This document shows positions 54,872-64,000 of a DNA stretch of 64,000 nt, piece after piece (positions within the stretch are counted from its first letter, which is position 1; every line of letters begins with the position of its first letter). This DNA comes from Ceratopteris richardii. Taxonomy: Eukaryota > Streptophyta > Polypodiopsida > Polypodiales > Pteridaceae. Both the position numbers and the translations under genes were made by a program. The stretch is taken from the NCBI GenBank assembly GCA_020310875.1, contig CM035437.1:45630556-45694555 (forward strand). The letters run 5' to 3'. Below the pieces are notes generated by a model, which saw nothing but the letters and a program-made list of their open reading frames with translations, did not search any database and was not told the DNA's origin.

Positions 54872-57800
54872 AAATGTCCTATTACACCTGTGTTGTTGAA
54901 GGTGATGCACATGATATCCTATTGTACCTACTGTAGAGAAACTTTGTTGGGATGGCAGAGATGCTTAGGCACATGCATTGATATCCTTTTCTGAATTCCT
55001 ACTACACCTACTGTAGAGCAACTTTGTTGGGATGGCGGAGATGCTTAGGCACATGCATTGATATCCTTTTCTGTCAAACATGCCATTATTCCTCACAGTC
55101 GCTCTTGCAGAATAACAAGGATTCTTGGGATACACTTACCAGTTTTTACCAGGCATGGAATGAGACTCGTGGTACTTACCTCTGAAACAATTGGAGAGTG
55201 AGCACATGAATGAAGGAGATTCCATGGATAGATTTTTGACAAAGATCAAAGATTTGAAGGAGTAGTTGATTTCTGCTAATGAAGTCTTGCCTAACAATTC
55301 ACTTGTACAGACTATTTTGAATGGTCTTCTAGATTCATATTAGAGTTTTGCTTCTACTCTTCGATTGATGATGAAAGGAAATCCAAATGCCTTAACATCT
55401 GAGGAGTTAGTCTCTATTATGTTGCAAGAAGATCACTCTAGGCAGAACAAGTCCAGCATGTGTATTGAAGATCAAGCTTTCCTGGCTAGTCAGAAGGGCA
55501 AAGGTAAATGGAGCTCTTCTAGTAGTAAGCAAAAATTTGCCAATTCTGCACAATCAAAGAAGGATGACAGAGACGAGAAGAAAATAGAAAAGAAAAAATT
55601 GTTTTGCAAATATTGTAAAGGAAATAATAATGTCATAAAGAGTTTTCTAAAATTGGCGCATAAGAGGCAAAGAAAAAAGAGGTTGGAATGGTTGTTACAG
55701 AGGCCTCTACACCCAAAACAGAGTCTGCTAATCTTGTGTAGAATGAAGAATGGGCATTTACTACTAATTGTAGTTACAATCCATCTTCTCATGAGTAGTG
55801 TATTTCTGTAGTAGACTCAAATATTTGGTACTTTGATAGTGGGGCAACCAAACATATTACCTTGTAGTGCAGTTTCTTCACTTCACTTGAGATTGCCCCT
55901 ATAGGGAATATTGCCACATGCACCAACAACTCCTCTTATCTTGTCATGAGAGTATGTAAGATCATTCTGACTACTACTAATGGTACTTCTTTTACATTGT
56001 TAGATGCTTTATTTGTGCCAAGGATCAAGAAAAATCTATTATCAATTTTAGCATTAGCCAAGATCGGCTTGGTTGTGAAATTTTTTAATGACAAATGTAT
56101 TGTTCATGATCTGTCAAATGGCAATATCATTATTGCTTCTAGCATTTTATGTCATGGTCTGTATAAGCTTATAGATTATACAAATATGTGAATGATTTAA
56201 CATGTGTAGTTAGATGCAAAGCTTTGGCATGCATGCTTTGGTCATTTGAATTTTGCTAGTTTTCTATGCTTGCAGAAATCTAAAATGGTGTCCTCTTTGG
56301 CTAAACTTGAGGCATCTGGTAAACATGTCAGTGAAGGCTTTATTTTGGGCAAAATGGATTGTTTCTCCTTCTCAAAAGATGGTTTAGTTCGAGCTACTTA
56401 GAGATTGTAGCTTGTTCACAATGATTTTTGTGGTCCTATACAGATACCTTCTTTAAGGAATTATCTTTACTTTGTGACTTTCATTGATAATTTTTCTAGG
56501 CATGAATGGGTATATCCATTGAAATGAAAGTCCCAAGTGCTTATGTGCTTCAAATAGTTTTTAATTTTTTCTAAAAATATGTCAGCATGTAAAATGGGCA
56601 CCCTTAGTTTTGATCGAGGGGGGGAATATATGTCTTCTGATTTTAATGCATTTCTGGTTGAACCTAGGATAAAACATCAGTGTATAGTGCCTTATACACC
56701 TCAACAAAATGGAGTTGCTAAAAGGAAGATGGTGGTGTGTATGGCCAAAAGTCAGGCTTTACCACATAGTTTCTAGCTTGAGACTTAACATATGTACTAA
56801 ACAGGTGTCTCACTAAGGAATTGCAGTTTATCACTCCATGTGAGGCTTGGCATGGTCAAAAGCCATCTGTTGCTCACTTGTGTGTCTTTGATTGTCTTGC
56901 ATATGCATTAGTGCCTGAATAACAATGCAGGAAATTGGATTATAAAGAAGTGAAATGTATTTTTGTTGGGTATAGTTCTGAAAGCAAAGGCTATCATCTA
57001 TATCATCCACAGACTAAATGAATTTTGGTTAGCCATGATGTTTTTGTGGAAGATGCTATTCAGCCATTACTTTCGTGTACTAAGGAGACATCAATTCGGA
57101 GCATGTGTATGATACTTTGTTGCCTCTTTTTACAGGTAGATAGTCTAGTGTTGGTAAAAATGAGGCAATTTCTTAGCCTTTATAGGTTTCACATGATGAT
57201 GCAAACCAGTCCATTTCTGATGCAAATTTACATGATGCACTTGTTGATGAGAGAACTGATATAGAGGAGGCAATAACTATGCCTAAATGGCTAGTGTAGA
57301 GTTTGCGAGATAGAAAATTAGATGCACCTCTATCATATCATACTTGTTCAAGCTCTTGAAGTGCTTCTTTTGCATCAGATTGGTATGCTATGGCTGCCTC
57401 TAGTCTTTGTGATGAGAAGGAGCTTGTTTTGTTTGATGCAACACAAAATTCAAAAAATTGGATGGCTGCTATGCAATCAGAATATGATGCTATTATGAAA
57501 AATGGTACCTAGCCTTTGTGTGACTTGCCTCCTGGCAAGAAGGCCATTGGCACTAAGTGGGTATACAAGTTGAAGTGTAAGCCTGATGGAATAGTTGACA
57601 GGTATAAGGCTAGGCTTGTTGCAAAGGGTTATGCTCAAGAAAGAGGCATTGATGTTGATGAGACCTTTGCTCCTACATGCCAAATGACTACTGTTCATAG
57701 CATTTGTGCACTTGCAGGTCATCATGGTTGGAAATTACATCAGTTGGACATTAGATCTTCATTTTTGAATGGTGACTTGCATAAAGAAGTGTATGTTTTT

Positions 57801-58950
57801 TAGCCTCATGGCTTTTTGCAGAAAGGGCATGAAAACCAAGTGTGCAGGTTGAAAAAGGCATTATATGGTTTGAAGAAAGCACAATGTTCTTCATATAAAA
57901 AGATACATGCCTACTTGATTGCACATGGTTCTGAGAATAGTCCAGCTGAGAGCACCTTATTTGTTAAGCATGCAAATGATGTGCTTCTAATCATTGTTGT
58001 CTATGTTGATGACATGCTGCTCACTAGTCCTAATGAGAAGCATATTGGTGATTTTAAGACTGATTTGAATGCCGCATTTGAGATGTCACATTTGGGCCAC
58101 TTGCATCATTACTTGGGCATTGAGTTTATGCAAGTTGATGGCATAATAGCTTTGTGTCAAACAAAATTTATTGACACATTATTTTAATGTTTTGGCCTTA
58201 AAGACCACAAACCTATTGCTAGTCGTATAGAAGTTTACAGTTGAGTCTTCATGATGCTGGAGGTGCATTTAATGGTGTTCTCTATGAGCGAGTTTTTGGA
58301 TGCTTGATTTACTTATGCATTACTCGATTAGATATTCAATTTGCTATCTCATAGATGAGTAGGTTTATGCATTGCCTAGGTGTGAAGCATTGGCAGGCAA
58401 TTAAGCGCATCTTTCACTACTTGAGTGGTACCCAAATACTTAATTATTTTATCCCAAGGGGGAATCACTACCACCGTATTTACATGCTTTTTTGACTCTG
58501 ACGAGGTTGGTTGCTATGACACTTGTGTGTCCACTAGTGGTTTTTGGTTCATGCTTGGTAGCTCATGCATATCTTGGTTGAGCAAGAAGCAACCCACTAT
58601 GGCCACTTCTAGTTCTGACGTTGAGTATAGGGCAACTTTCACAATGACTATTGAGTGTGTATGGCTCAAATGCCTTATGGCTGATTTGGGTGTTGTTCTA
58701 TCTTCTGCCACCACCATCTTCAATGATAGTCAGAGCACATTGGAAATTGTGAGGAACCCTTTGTTCCATGCTCGCAGTAAGCACAATGAGGTGCACTATC
58801 ATTATGTTAGGGAGAGGTTCTCTATTGGAGAGATCAGTTTAACATATGTGCCCACATAGGAGAACATTGTAGACCTTTTCACAAAGGCTCTGCCTAGGGA
58901 GAAGTTTGAAGCTTTCTACAAAGCTTTGGGCTTACTTTCTTTTGTGGATT
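54872..58950 (+). pseudogene. Copia-3b: heavily decayed copy of the Copia-3 family without LTRs
   Basis: Collinear with Copia-3 from GTTGAAAAATGTCCTATTAC (gag) to the end of RNase H. Recognisable: gag (MMKGNPNALTSEELVSIM, 55365), zinc knuckle with the last positions lost, protease FDSGATKH (about 55835), integrase (VPYTPQQNGVAK), RT (KWVYKLKCKPDGIVDRYKAR; YVDD near 58004-58015) and RNase H, ending KALGLLSFVD with TGA 58948-58950. It has dozens of stops and shifts, many where Copia-3 has CAG or CAA, and a roughly 80-bp tandem duplication at 54912-55072. Both LTRs are missing, so the edges are deletion junctions. Confidence 0.9.
54912..55072 (+). repeat. Tandem duplication of about 80 bp in Copia-3b gag
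   Basis: CCTACTGTAGAG recurs at 54927 and 55007 with matching flanks (CTTTGTTGGGATGGC, ATGCTTAGGCACATGC). Copia-3 has one copy. Confidence 0.85.
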
Positions 58951-58999
58951 GATTCCACATAGCTTGGCACTTCCTTATACATTATATATATTTCCTTGA

Positions 59000-59531
59000 A
59001 GAATCATGAGGTTCATGAGCACATTAAGAAGAGTCAAGAATGTTACATGCATAATGTTAATAAGAAACGAGTAGCTAAACAATTTATTGAAACTGAATTG
59101 GTATGGTTAGGAATAATTAAAAGATGATTGAAGAATATTTCACAACATCCTAAGTTTAAACTTGCACCATGTTATTATGGACCTTTCCATATTATTCAAA
59201 AAAATAATGAGAATGCTTTTAGACTAGACATATTGTCTCATTAGAATATACATAATTTTTCCATGTTAATTTATTGAAATAATTTAAAGGAATTTTACCA
59301 CTCACTCCTATTTTAGATTATCTTCCTTTACTTGAAGAGGATGCTGAAATTTTACTTCCAGAAAAAATAGTTTATTATGATGTTACTACTACACAAACTG
59401 GTAAGCAATATCATAGATATTTAGTTAAATATAAAAATCACTCACTTGAAGAATCTCAATGGATTCAGAAAACATCACTAACTCCACATTATGATCATTT
59501 GATCTCTACATATCATACACACCCACATTAA
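59000..59531 (+). pseudogene. Chromovirus fragment: integrase C-terminus and chromodomain
   Basis: From 59002 the frame reads HEVHEHIKKSQECY, LAPCYYGPFHIIQK and NENAFRLDIL, the usual Ty3/gypsy integrase C-terminal region (GPF-type motif), with TGA and TAG stops. After a frameshift, from about 59333, comes a chromodomain-like block: KIVYYDVTTTQTGKQYHRYL, VKYKNHSLEESQWI, ending at TAA 59529-59531. Chromodomains of plant chromoviruses direct integration to marked chromatin. The rest of the element upstream is missing; it joins the end of Copia-3b at about 58985. Confidence 0.78.
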
Positions 59532-60039
59532 GTTCCAATTTTCCATTTCCATGCATGTGTTTTTACATGGGACATGTGTATTATTGTTCAATGATGGGAC
59601 ATGGTGACTAGCCATCTATGTCTATTTTATTCTTATCAATTGAGGTTAGTTTCTTGTCAACTGGGAGGCATGTTATACTTTATGGAATAATGGAATGTTA
59701 AATGGATTTTAATGTCTTGAGGTTTTTAATGTGATTTGTGTTTTGATTTAGTAGGTGAAGAATCATGAGGGCGTGAACGTGCATGGACTTATTCATATAT
59801 TTCTTTAAAAGATAGTATTTTAGATATTTTTGTAAAAATAGTAGATGGCTTAGAAAGCAACATTTTTGTAGAAATTTTAGATCACTTAGAAAGCAAGGAT
59901 TTTGTAAATAAAGTAGACTTTTGTACATGCATGCTTTTCGAAGCGCCACCCTCATGTATCTTCTATTTAGGACGTAATGAAAAATACCTATAGATACACA
60001 TACTCTGATAGAATCATCCATCAGAGTATGTGGGGGGAG
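59532..60039 (+). other. Probable 3' region/LTR start of the chromovirus fragment
   Basis: ACTGGGAGGCA followed by TGTTATACTTTATGG at 59671 has the form of a purine tract and LTR start, but no second copy exists in the window to prove it. Two imperfect copies of a GTAGAT..CTTAGAAAGCAA..TTTTTGTA stretch lie at about 59840-59920. No gene was recognised. Confidence 0.4.
59997..60033. repeat. Inverted repeat (hairpin), 13-bp perfect arms
   Basis: CACATACTCTGAT and ATCAGAGTATGTG are separated by about 10 bases and followed by a GGGGGGAG run. It could be a transcript hairpin near an LTR edge or a terminator-like structure; function unknown. Confidence 0.8.
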
Positions 60040-61447
60040 ATTGTACCCATTCTTGTGTTATGTCTCTTATCTCTCTCTATTCTACTTATGTTTTTGTGAG
60101 ATTTTGTTTTTGTACTATCTTTGCATATGTGCATCTACAAGATCCAATCAACAAGATTACACATCTACAATAGTACATACATATATGCATGTAGCCATGG
60201 AGTCCGATGGCCTCTAATCTCTTCTTGCAAGGGGACACCACAAAGTGCACAAGAGATAAAGGGGAGAGGCTCAAGCTTCTCTTCTCTTTCTACTTGTAAA
60301 TGAAGGAAGGAATAATAAGTGTTTATCTAGCCTAAAATTATGGAGCAAGAAACATATATGGGATTACCTTGAGCAAGTCAAAGTAGCTCAGATGGCGTCA
60401 AAGTCTCTCCAATGAAAGATTACTCACAAAGCACAAGTATATGAGCTTTTAATTTTCTATGAAAATCTTCATCTTAGGAGAAGGAAAAGAAGGGTTTTAT
60501 GCAAAGTCTTTTAGGGAAAAATACATAGTTAAAATTTACCTAAGTTTCAAAGCGGGAGGAGAATGTGGGCTCTCCAAAGATCCTTTTTTATCATTTCACT
60601 CATCTTCTCGTTTAGAGGTCATATATGTATATCTCTCATCTATGCTCCATTTTTTATGGTTGATAGTTTGTTTTGGAGAACAAGAAGTGCATTTAGCTTT
60701 TACGATGATTATAATTTTCTACAACATTCCAAATTTTGTCTAGAACATTTAATGTCAAAATGAAAAACTTTCACTTACCACTAATCAAGGTATTTGCAAG
60801 TCTAATGAGGATTTTTGATAGATTGAAACAAAGTATTTTCAGGTTCTTGAAAGGATTTGAGATTATTTGAAAGAAATTTTGATATATTTTGATTGTTTTC
60901 TTGCTTTTCGAAGTGCACTGATGCCAAATAGACATTATGAAAATCTTTGGATCTTAACTTACATATTAATTGTACGAGTATGGAAATCTTAACTTACGCT
61001 TTGATTGTATATGTTTTGCCCCATTGTTAAGCATAATCTTTATTTCTACTTAAGGAATGTGTGTCAAAGTACATGGTGAGATCAGATTTCAAGACTTCAA
61101 ATAGGTGAGATAAGATCAATGGAATCTCAAAGAAATGTCAAAGAGCAAAAAAATCAAAGAACAAAAAAATCAATGGATTATCTCAAGGAAGTTTATTTCA
61201 CCAAAAACAAAAAAAATAGTTATGTCTATTAATTTTGGTTTCATGATGCATATTTTAATGCATATGTATGTATATGAAGATGAATGGTAGGATTACTAAA
61301 TTTTCTTAAGAATTCATAAAAATTTTATTCATCTTCATTTAAAGGAAGGAATCACATGCATATTCAATTTGATGCATCATTATTATGATATATTGGGTAT
61401 GATAAGATTTGAGAAACTAAGGTAAGGACTATTAAGGACTATCATCT
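60040..61447. other. Interval without recognised gene
   Basis: AT-rich. Short open frames (for example around 60459-60743) have no recognisable motif. No LTR pair, tRNA or coding homology to other parts of the window was seen. Confidence 0.5.
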
Positions 61448-62930
61448 TTTTTGCCTCTTTCTTCTTTGCCCCTTTTGCAACTAGTTTTGAATAACTATTT
61501 ATAACATGATCATTTGCTTTATAGTATTTGTAAAACAATTTCTATTTTTATGTTTTCTTCTCGTCTCTGTCATCCTTCTTTGATTGTGCAGAATTAGCAC
61601 ATTTCTGCTTACTAGTAGAAGAGCCCCATTTACCTTTGCCCTTCTGACTAGCCAAGAAAGCTTGATCTGTAACACGCATAATAGACCTGTTCTGCCTAGA
61701 TTGATCTTCTTGCAATAAAACAAAGACTAACTCCTCAAATGTTAAGGCATTTGGATTGCCTTTCATCATTAATCGAAGAGTGGAAGCAAAACTCTAATAT
61801 GAATCTAGAAGACCATTCAGAACAATTTGCACAAGTGAACTGCCAGGCAAGACTTCATTAGCAAAAATCAATTGCTCCTTCAAATCTTTGATCTTTGTCA
61901 AACAAATGTCCATGGAATCTCCTTCATTCATGTGCTCACTCTCCAACTGTTTTTGGAGGTAAGCAACACGAGCCTCATTCCTTGCCTGGTATCAAGTGGC
62001 AAGTGTAACCCAAGCATCGTTTGCTATTCTGCAGGAATGAATGTGAGGAATAATGGCGTTTGACACATAAGGCTATCAATGCATGTGCCTGAGCATCTCT
62101 GCCATCTCAATGAATTTTCTCTATAGTAGGTGCAGTGGGAACTGCAGGATGGACATGAACCTGAAGAATATCACCATCTTCAATGCCATCTGCATCACCT
62201 TCAACAATTGTGTGTGTAGGTGAAATAGGACATTTTTCAACACCCTCCACAATATTCCATATTCCTTTTGCAACCAGTACATGATGCATCATATAAGCCC
62301 ATAACAGATAATTGATACCATCCAACTTATCCTCAATAGCAAACATACAGAATATATCATTGCTTTCAACCATGGCCACTGAATAAAATAATTTGATGCA
62401 AAAAAATGATTGTATCTCAAAAAGTTGAACAAAACTACCCTATTGAGATCTGCTAAACATGTAGTAGACTTTGAGGTGCTTATATTGGTGAACCAAAACC
62501 TATATATATCTTTGGCACAAAAAGACAAAATTTCCTATACAAGCATTGTGATAGTGCATTCGGAGGCCAAAATGATTCTGTGTGATAGTGCCTTTGGAGG
62601 CCTTGAGTATGCTCACCAAATTTTGTGTAATTATTAGACTATGACCCAAGGGGTGTTGACGATGCCCTAGATGAACCGGTGACCTGATCTGATACCAATT
62701 GTTGGAGTTTTGAGGTCTGCAAAAGTACACAAACAACACAAGGAAGAAGAAGAAGCTTGGAGCACAACACACAATACTGTATGTAACACCACTAAAATGT
62801 ACAAAGATAAGTGACCCATTAGGGTTATAGGCATATATACAAGCCGGGGGAAAAAACCTCCTAAAGAGAAAAAAAAATGCCTCAGTGGTCCTAGTGAGTT
62901 CATACACATCACTACCTAAATAAATCAACA
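61448..62930 (-). mobile_element. Copia-3c: truncated minus-strand copy of the Copia-3 family (5' LTR and gag)
   Basis: On the minus strand: LTR 62930-62700 (231 bp, TGTTGATTTATTTAGG to CTCCAACA), primer site TGGTATCAGATC at 62697-62686 (one change), gag ATG near 62379-62373 (MAMVESNDIFCMF, parallel to MAESSDVFRML), the MMKGNPNALTFEELV block at 61769, and the zinc-knuckle region near 61530-61470 with its cysteines replaced. It ends about 61448; protease, integrase and RT are missing. Several frameshifts interrupt gag. Confidence 0.88.
62700..62930 (-). repeat. Copia-3c 5' LTR (231 bp)
   Basis: Matches the Copia-3 LTR throughout with more substitutions than the two Copia-3 LTRs show against each other. 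Confidence 0.9.
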
Positions 62931-62967
62931 ATTTGAACATGGTCAATTTTTTTGGGTGTGTGTAGAA

Positions 62968-64000
62968 TGTTGGTGCAGACCAATCACCAATTGAATGTTT
63001 GGAAGATTAAAGAATGAAGGAAGATGCAATTCTTGAAGCTTGGAAGAAGGATACATTCAGAGGATATGAGGAATGTACACATATGTACATTAGTATAGTT
63101 ATAGTTCAATTAGATCTTTGATTAGTCATAGACTTGTACAAATTTCTCTATAAATACCTTGAAAATGTCGAGGCGTGAGATGAGAGCATGTGAAAGAATA
63201 GATGAGTGAGTATAGATGTCAAGAAAGGAGAAGTTAGATGTCATGAGACATGTGAAATGTTAGTTGAGTTTTCCTCTCATCACTCAACTGTAATTTCCTG
63301 AGTAATTGAAGAAATATTGCGCCCGATGTTTCTGTGTCTGCTCCGTCTGTGTTAGATCATTTGTGAAATCCTTTTGAGGATATCTAAGTTCATAGTTAAT
63401 GAGTCTATGACTTGAGTTTCATAGTCTAATTGTAAACAGGCTAGGAGAATTGTTAATAGGAACATTCATATGTGATGAGTGTTCACAGTCTTCTGAAACA
63501 GGCGCAGATTTCGATTTCAAAGAAATGAGTAGTGCTCAGTGCACAGTGTAAAGTTTTACACATATGATAGCTCAAAATCTAAGTTGAGAGATAAGCTATC
63601 TACAGCCAAAAGGATTTGATAAAACGGGTTCGACATTGTGAGAACTAAAGTTAAGAAGTTAGGGGTGTCAAAATCGACTTCTCAGAAGTGCAGATTTAGA
63701 CATAGGTAACTTGTGAAGTTGATTTCTCAAGTTATACTAAACCTTTTGAAAAAATTTAACTTGGAGGAGGTGCGCAACTTCTAGGCAACACTCCATACAA
63801 AATTTCATAGAAAACTTTACATGTTTGATAGGTCAATGAGAAGAAATTGTGCAGCAGACTTTCTGTGTTTTATCTTCTTCACAGAATTTTTCAACTTTTG
63901 ATAATTTGGAGATTGGACCTCTAATTTGGTGAAGATTTTGACTTACTCTTGGTATAGAGGTGCTCTAATCATAAGAGTAGGTTATTCTTTTGGAGATTAA
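62968..64000 (+). repeat. Probable LTR of a further element, continuing beyond the window
   Basis: TGTTGGTGCAGACC at 62968 has an LTR-like start, and a TATA box CTCTATAAATACC lies 178 bp downstream at 63146-63158. The rest is noncoding and resembles long copia R-U5 sequence in texture only. No primer site, end or second copy is visible before 64000, so this is inference. Confidence 0.35.

Noticed and set aside
60459..60743. 94-codon plus-strand frame
   Set aside because: No motif, no homologous copy in the window, AT-rich hydrophobic translation typical of noncoding DNA.

Overview
The window is plant nuclear DNA built almost entirely of nested and decayed LTR retrotransposons. Plant origin is inferred from three retroelement lineages: Ty1/copia elements with the initiator-tRNA-Met type primer site TGGTATCAGAGC, large Ty3/gypsy elements with the tRNA-Asp type primer site TGGCGCCGTTGCCGGGG, and a chromodomain gypsy fragment. 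The species cannot be named; a large, repeat-rich genome is likely. No bacterial genes, CRISPR arrays or rRNA were seen. Element names (Copia-1, Gypsy-1 and so on) are local labels.

Left part (1-32257) is a four-deep nest. A copia fragment (Copia-0, 32051-32257) carries Copia-1, whose 5' end lies left of the window and whose 3' LTR is 31664-32050. Gypsy-1 (2480-30472, target duplication GTGAG) sits in the reverse transcriptase frame of Copia-1, and Gypsy-2 (5012-18688, 891-bp LTRs, target duplication CATGC) sits in the gag of Gypsy-1. Removing each insert with one duplication copy restores collinear sequence. Gypsy-1 and Gypsy-2 are sister families with an unusual plan: leader with a CG-rich tandem array, gag with three short zinc knuckles, (protease 1, RT in Gypsy-1), integrase, a second retropepsin-like domain after integrase, a W-x-P-K motif region, then a long ORF3 in the env position.

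Middle part (32258-41154) is minus strand: a 5'-truncated Gypsy-2 relative (Gypsy-2b, 891-bp 3' LTR plus half of ORF3) abuts Copia-2, a copia element whose polyprotein frame is open except for two stop codons.

The interval 41155-45428 is the only sizeable part not made of recognisable retrotransposon. It holds a decayed histone H3 gene with centromeric-H3-like features (42316-43235), a second possible coding remnant, and six copies of a short foldback repeat. A minus-strand gene with a TATA box near 54609 and an exon at 53600-53491 continuing at 45428-45236 appears to be a host gene split by Copia-3.

Right part: Copia-3 (45434-53490, target duplication GGTTG) carries a shrunken minus-strand Gypsy-1 relative (Gypsy-1b, 48749-51747). 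Then follow a heavily decayed second Copia-3 copy (54872-58950), a chromovirus tail (59000-59531), about 1.4 kb with nothing recognised, a minus-strand third Copia-3 copy (61448-62930) and a probable further LTR (62968 to the end). No intact autonomous element remains, though between them Gypsy-1 (RT) and Gypsy-2 (integrase) retain most functions.
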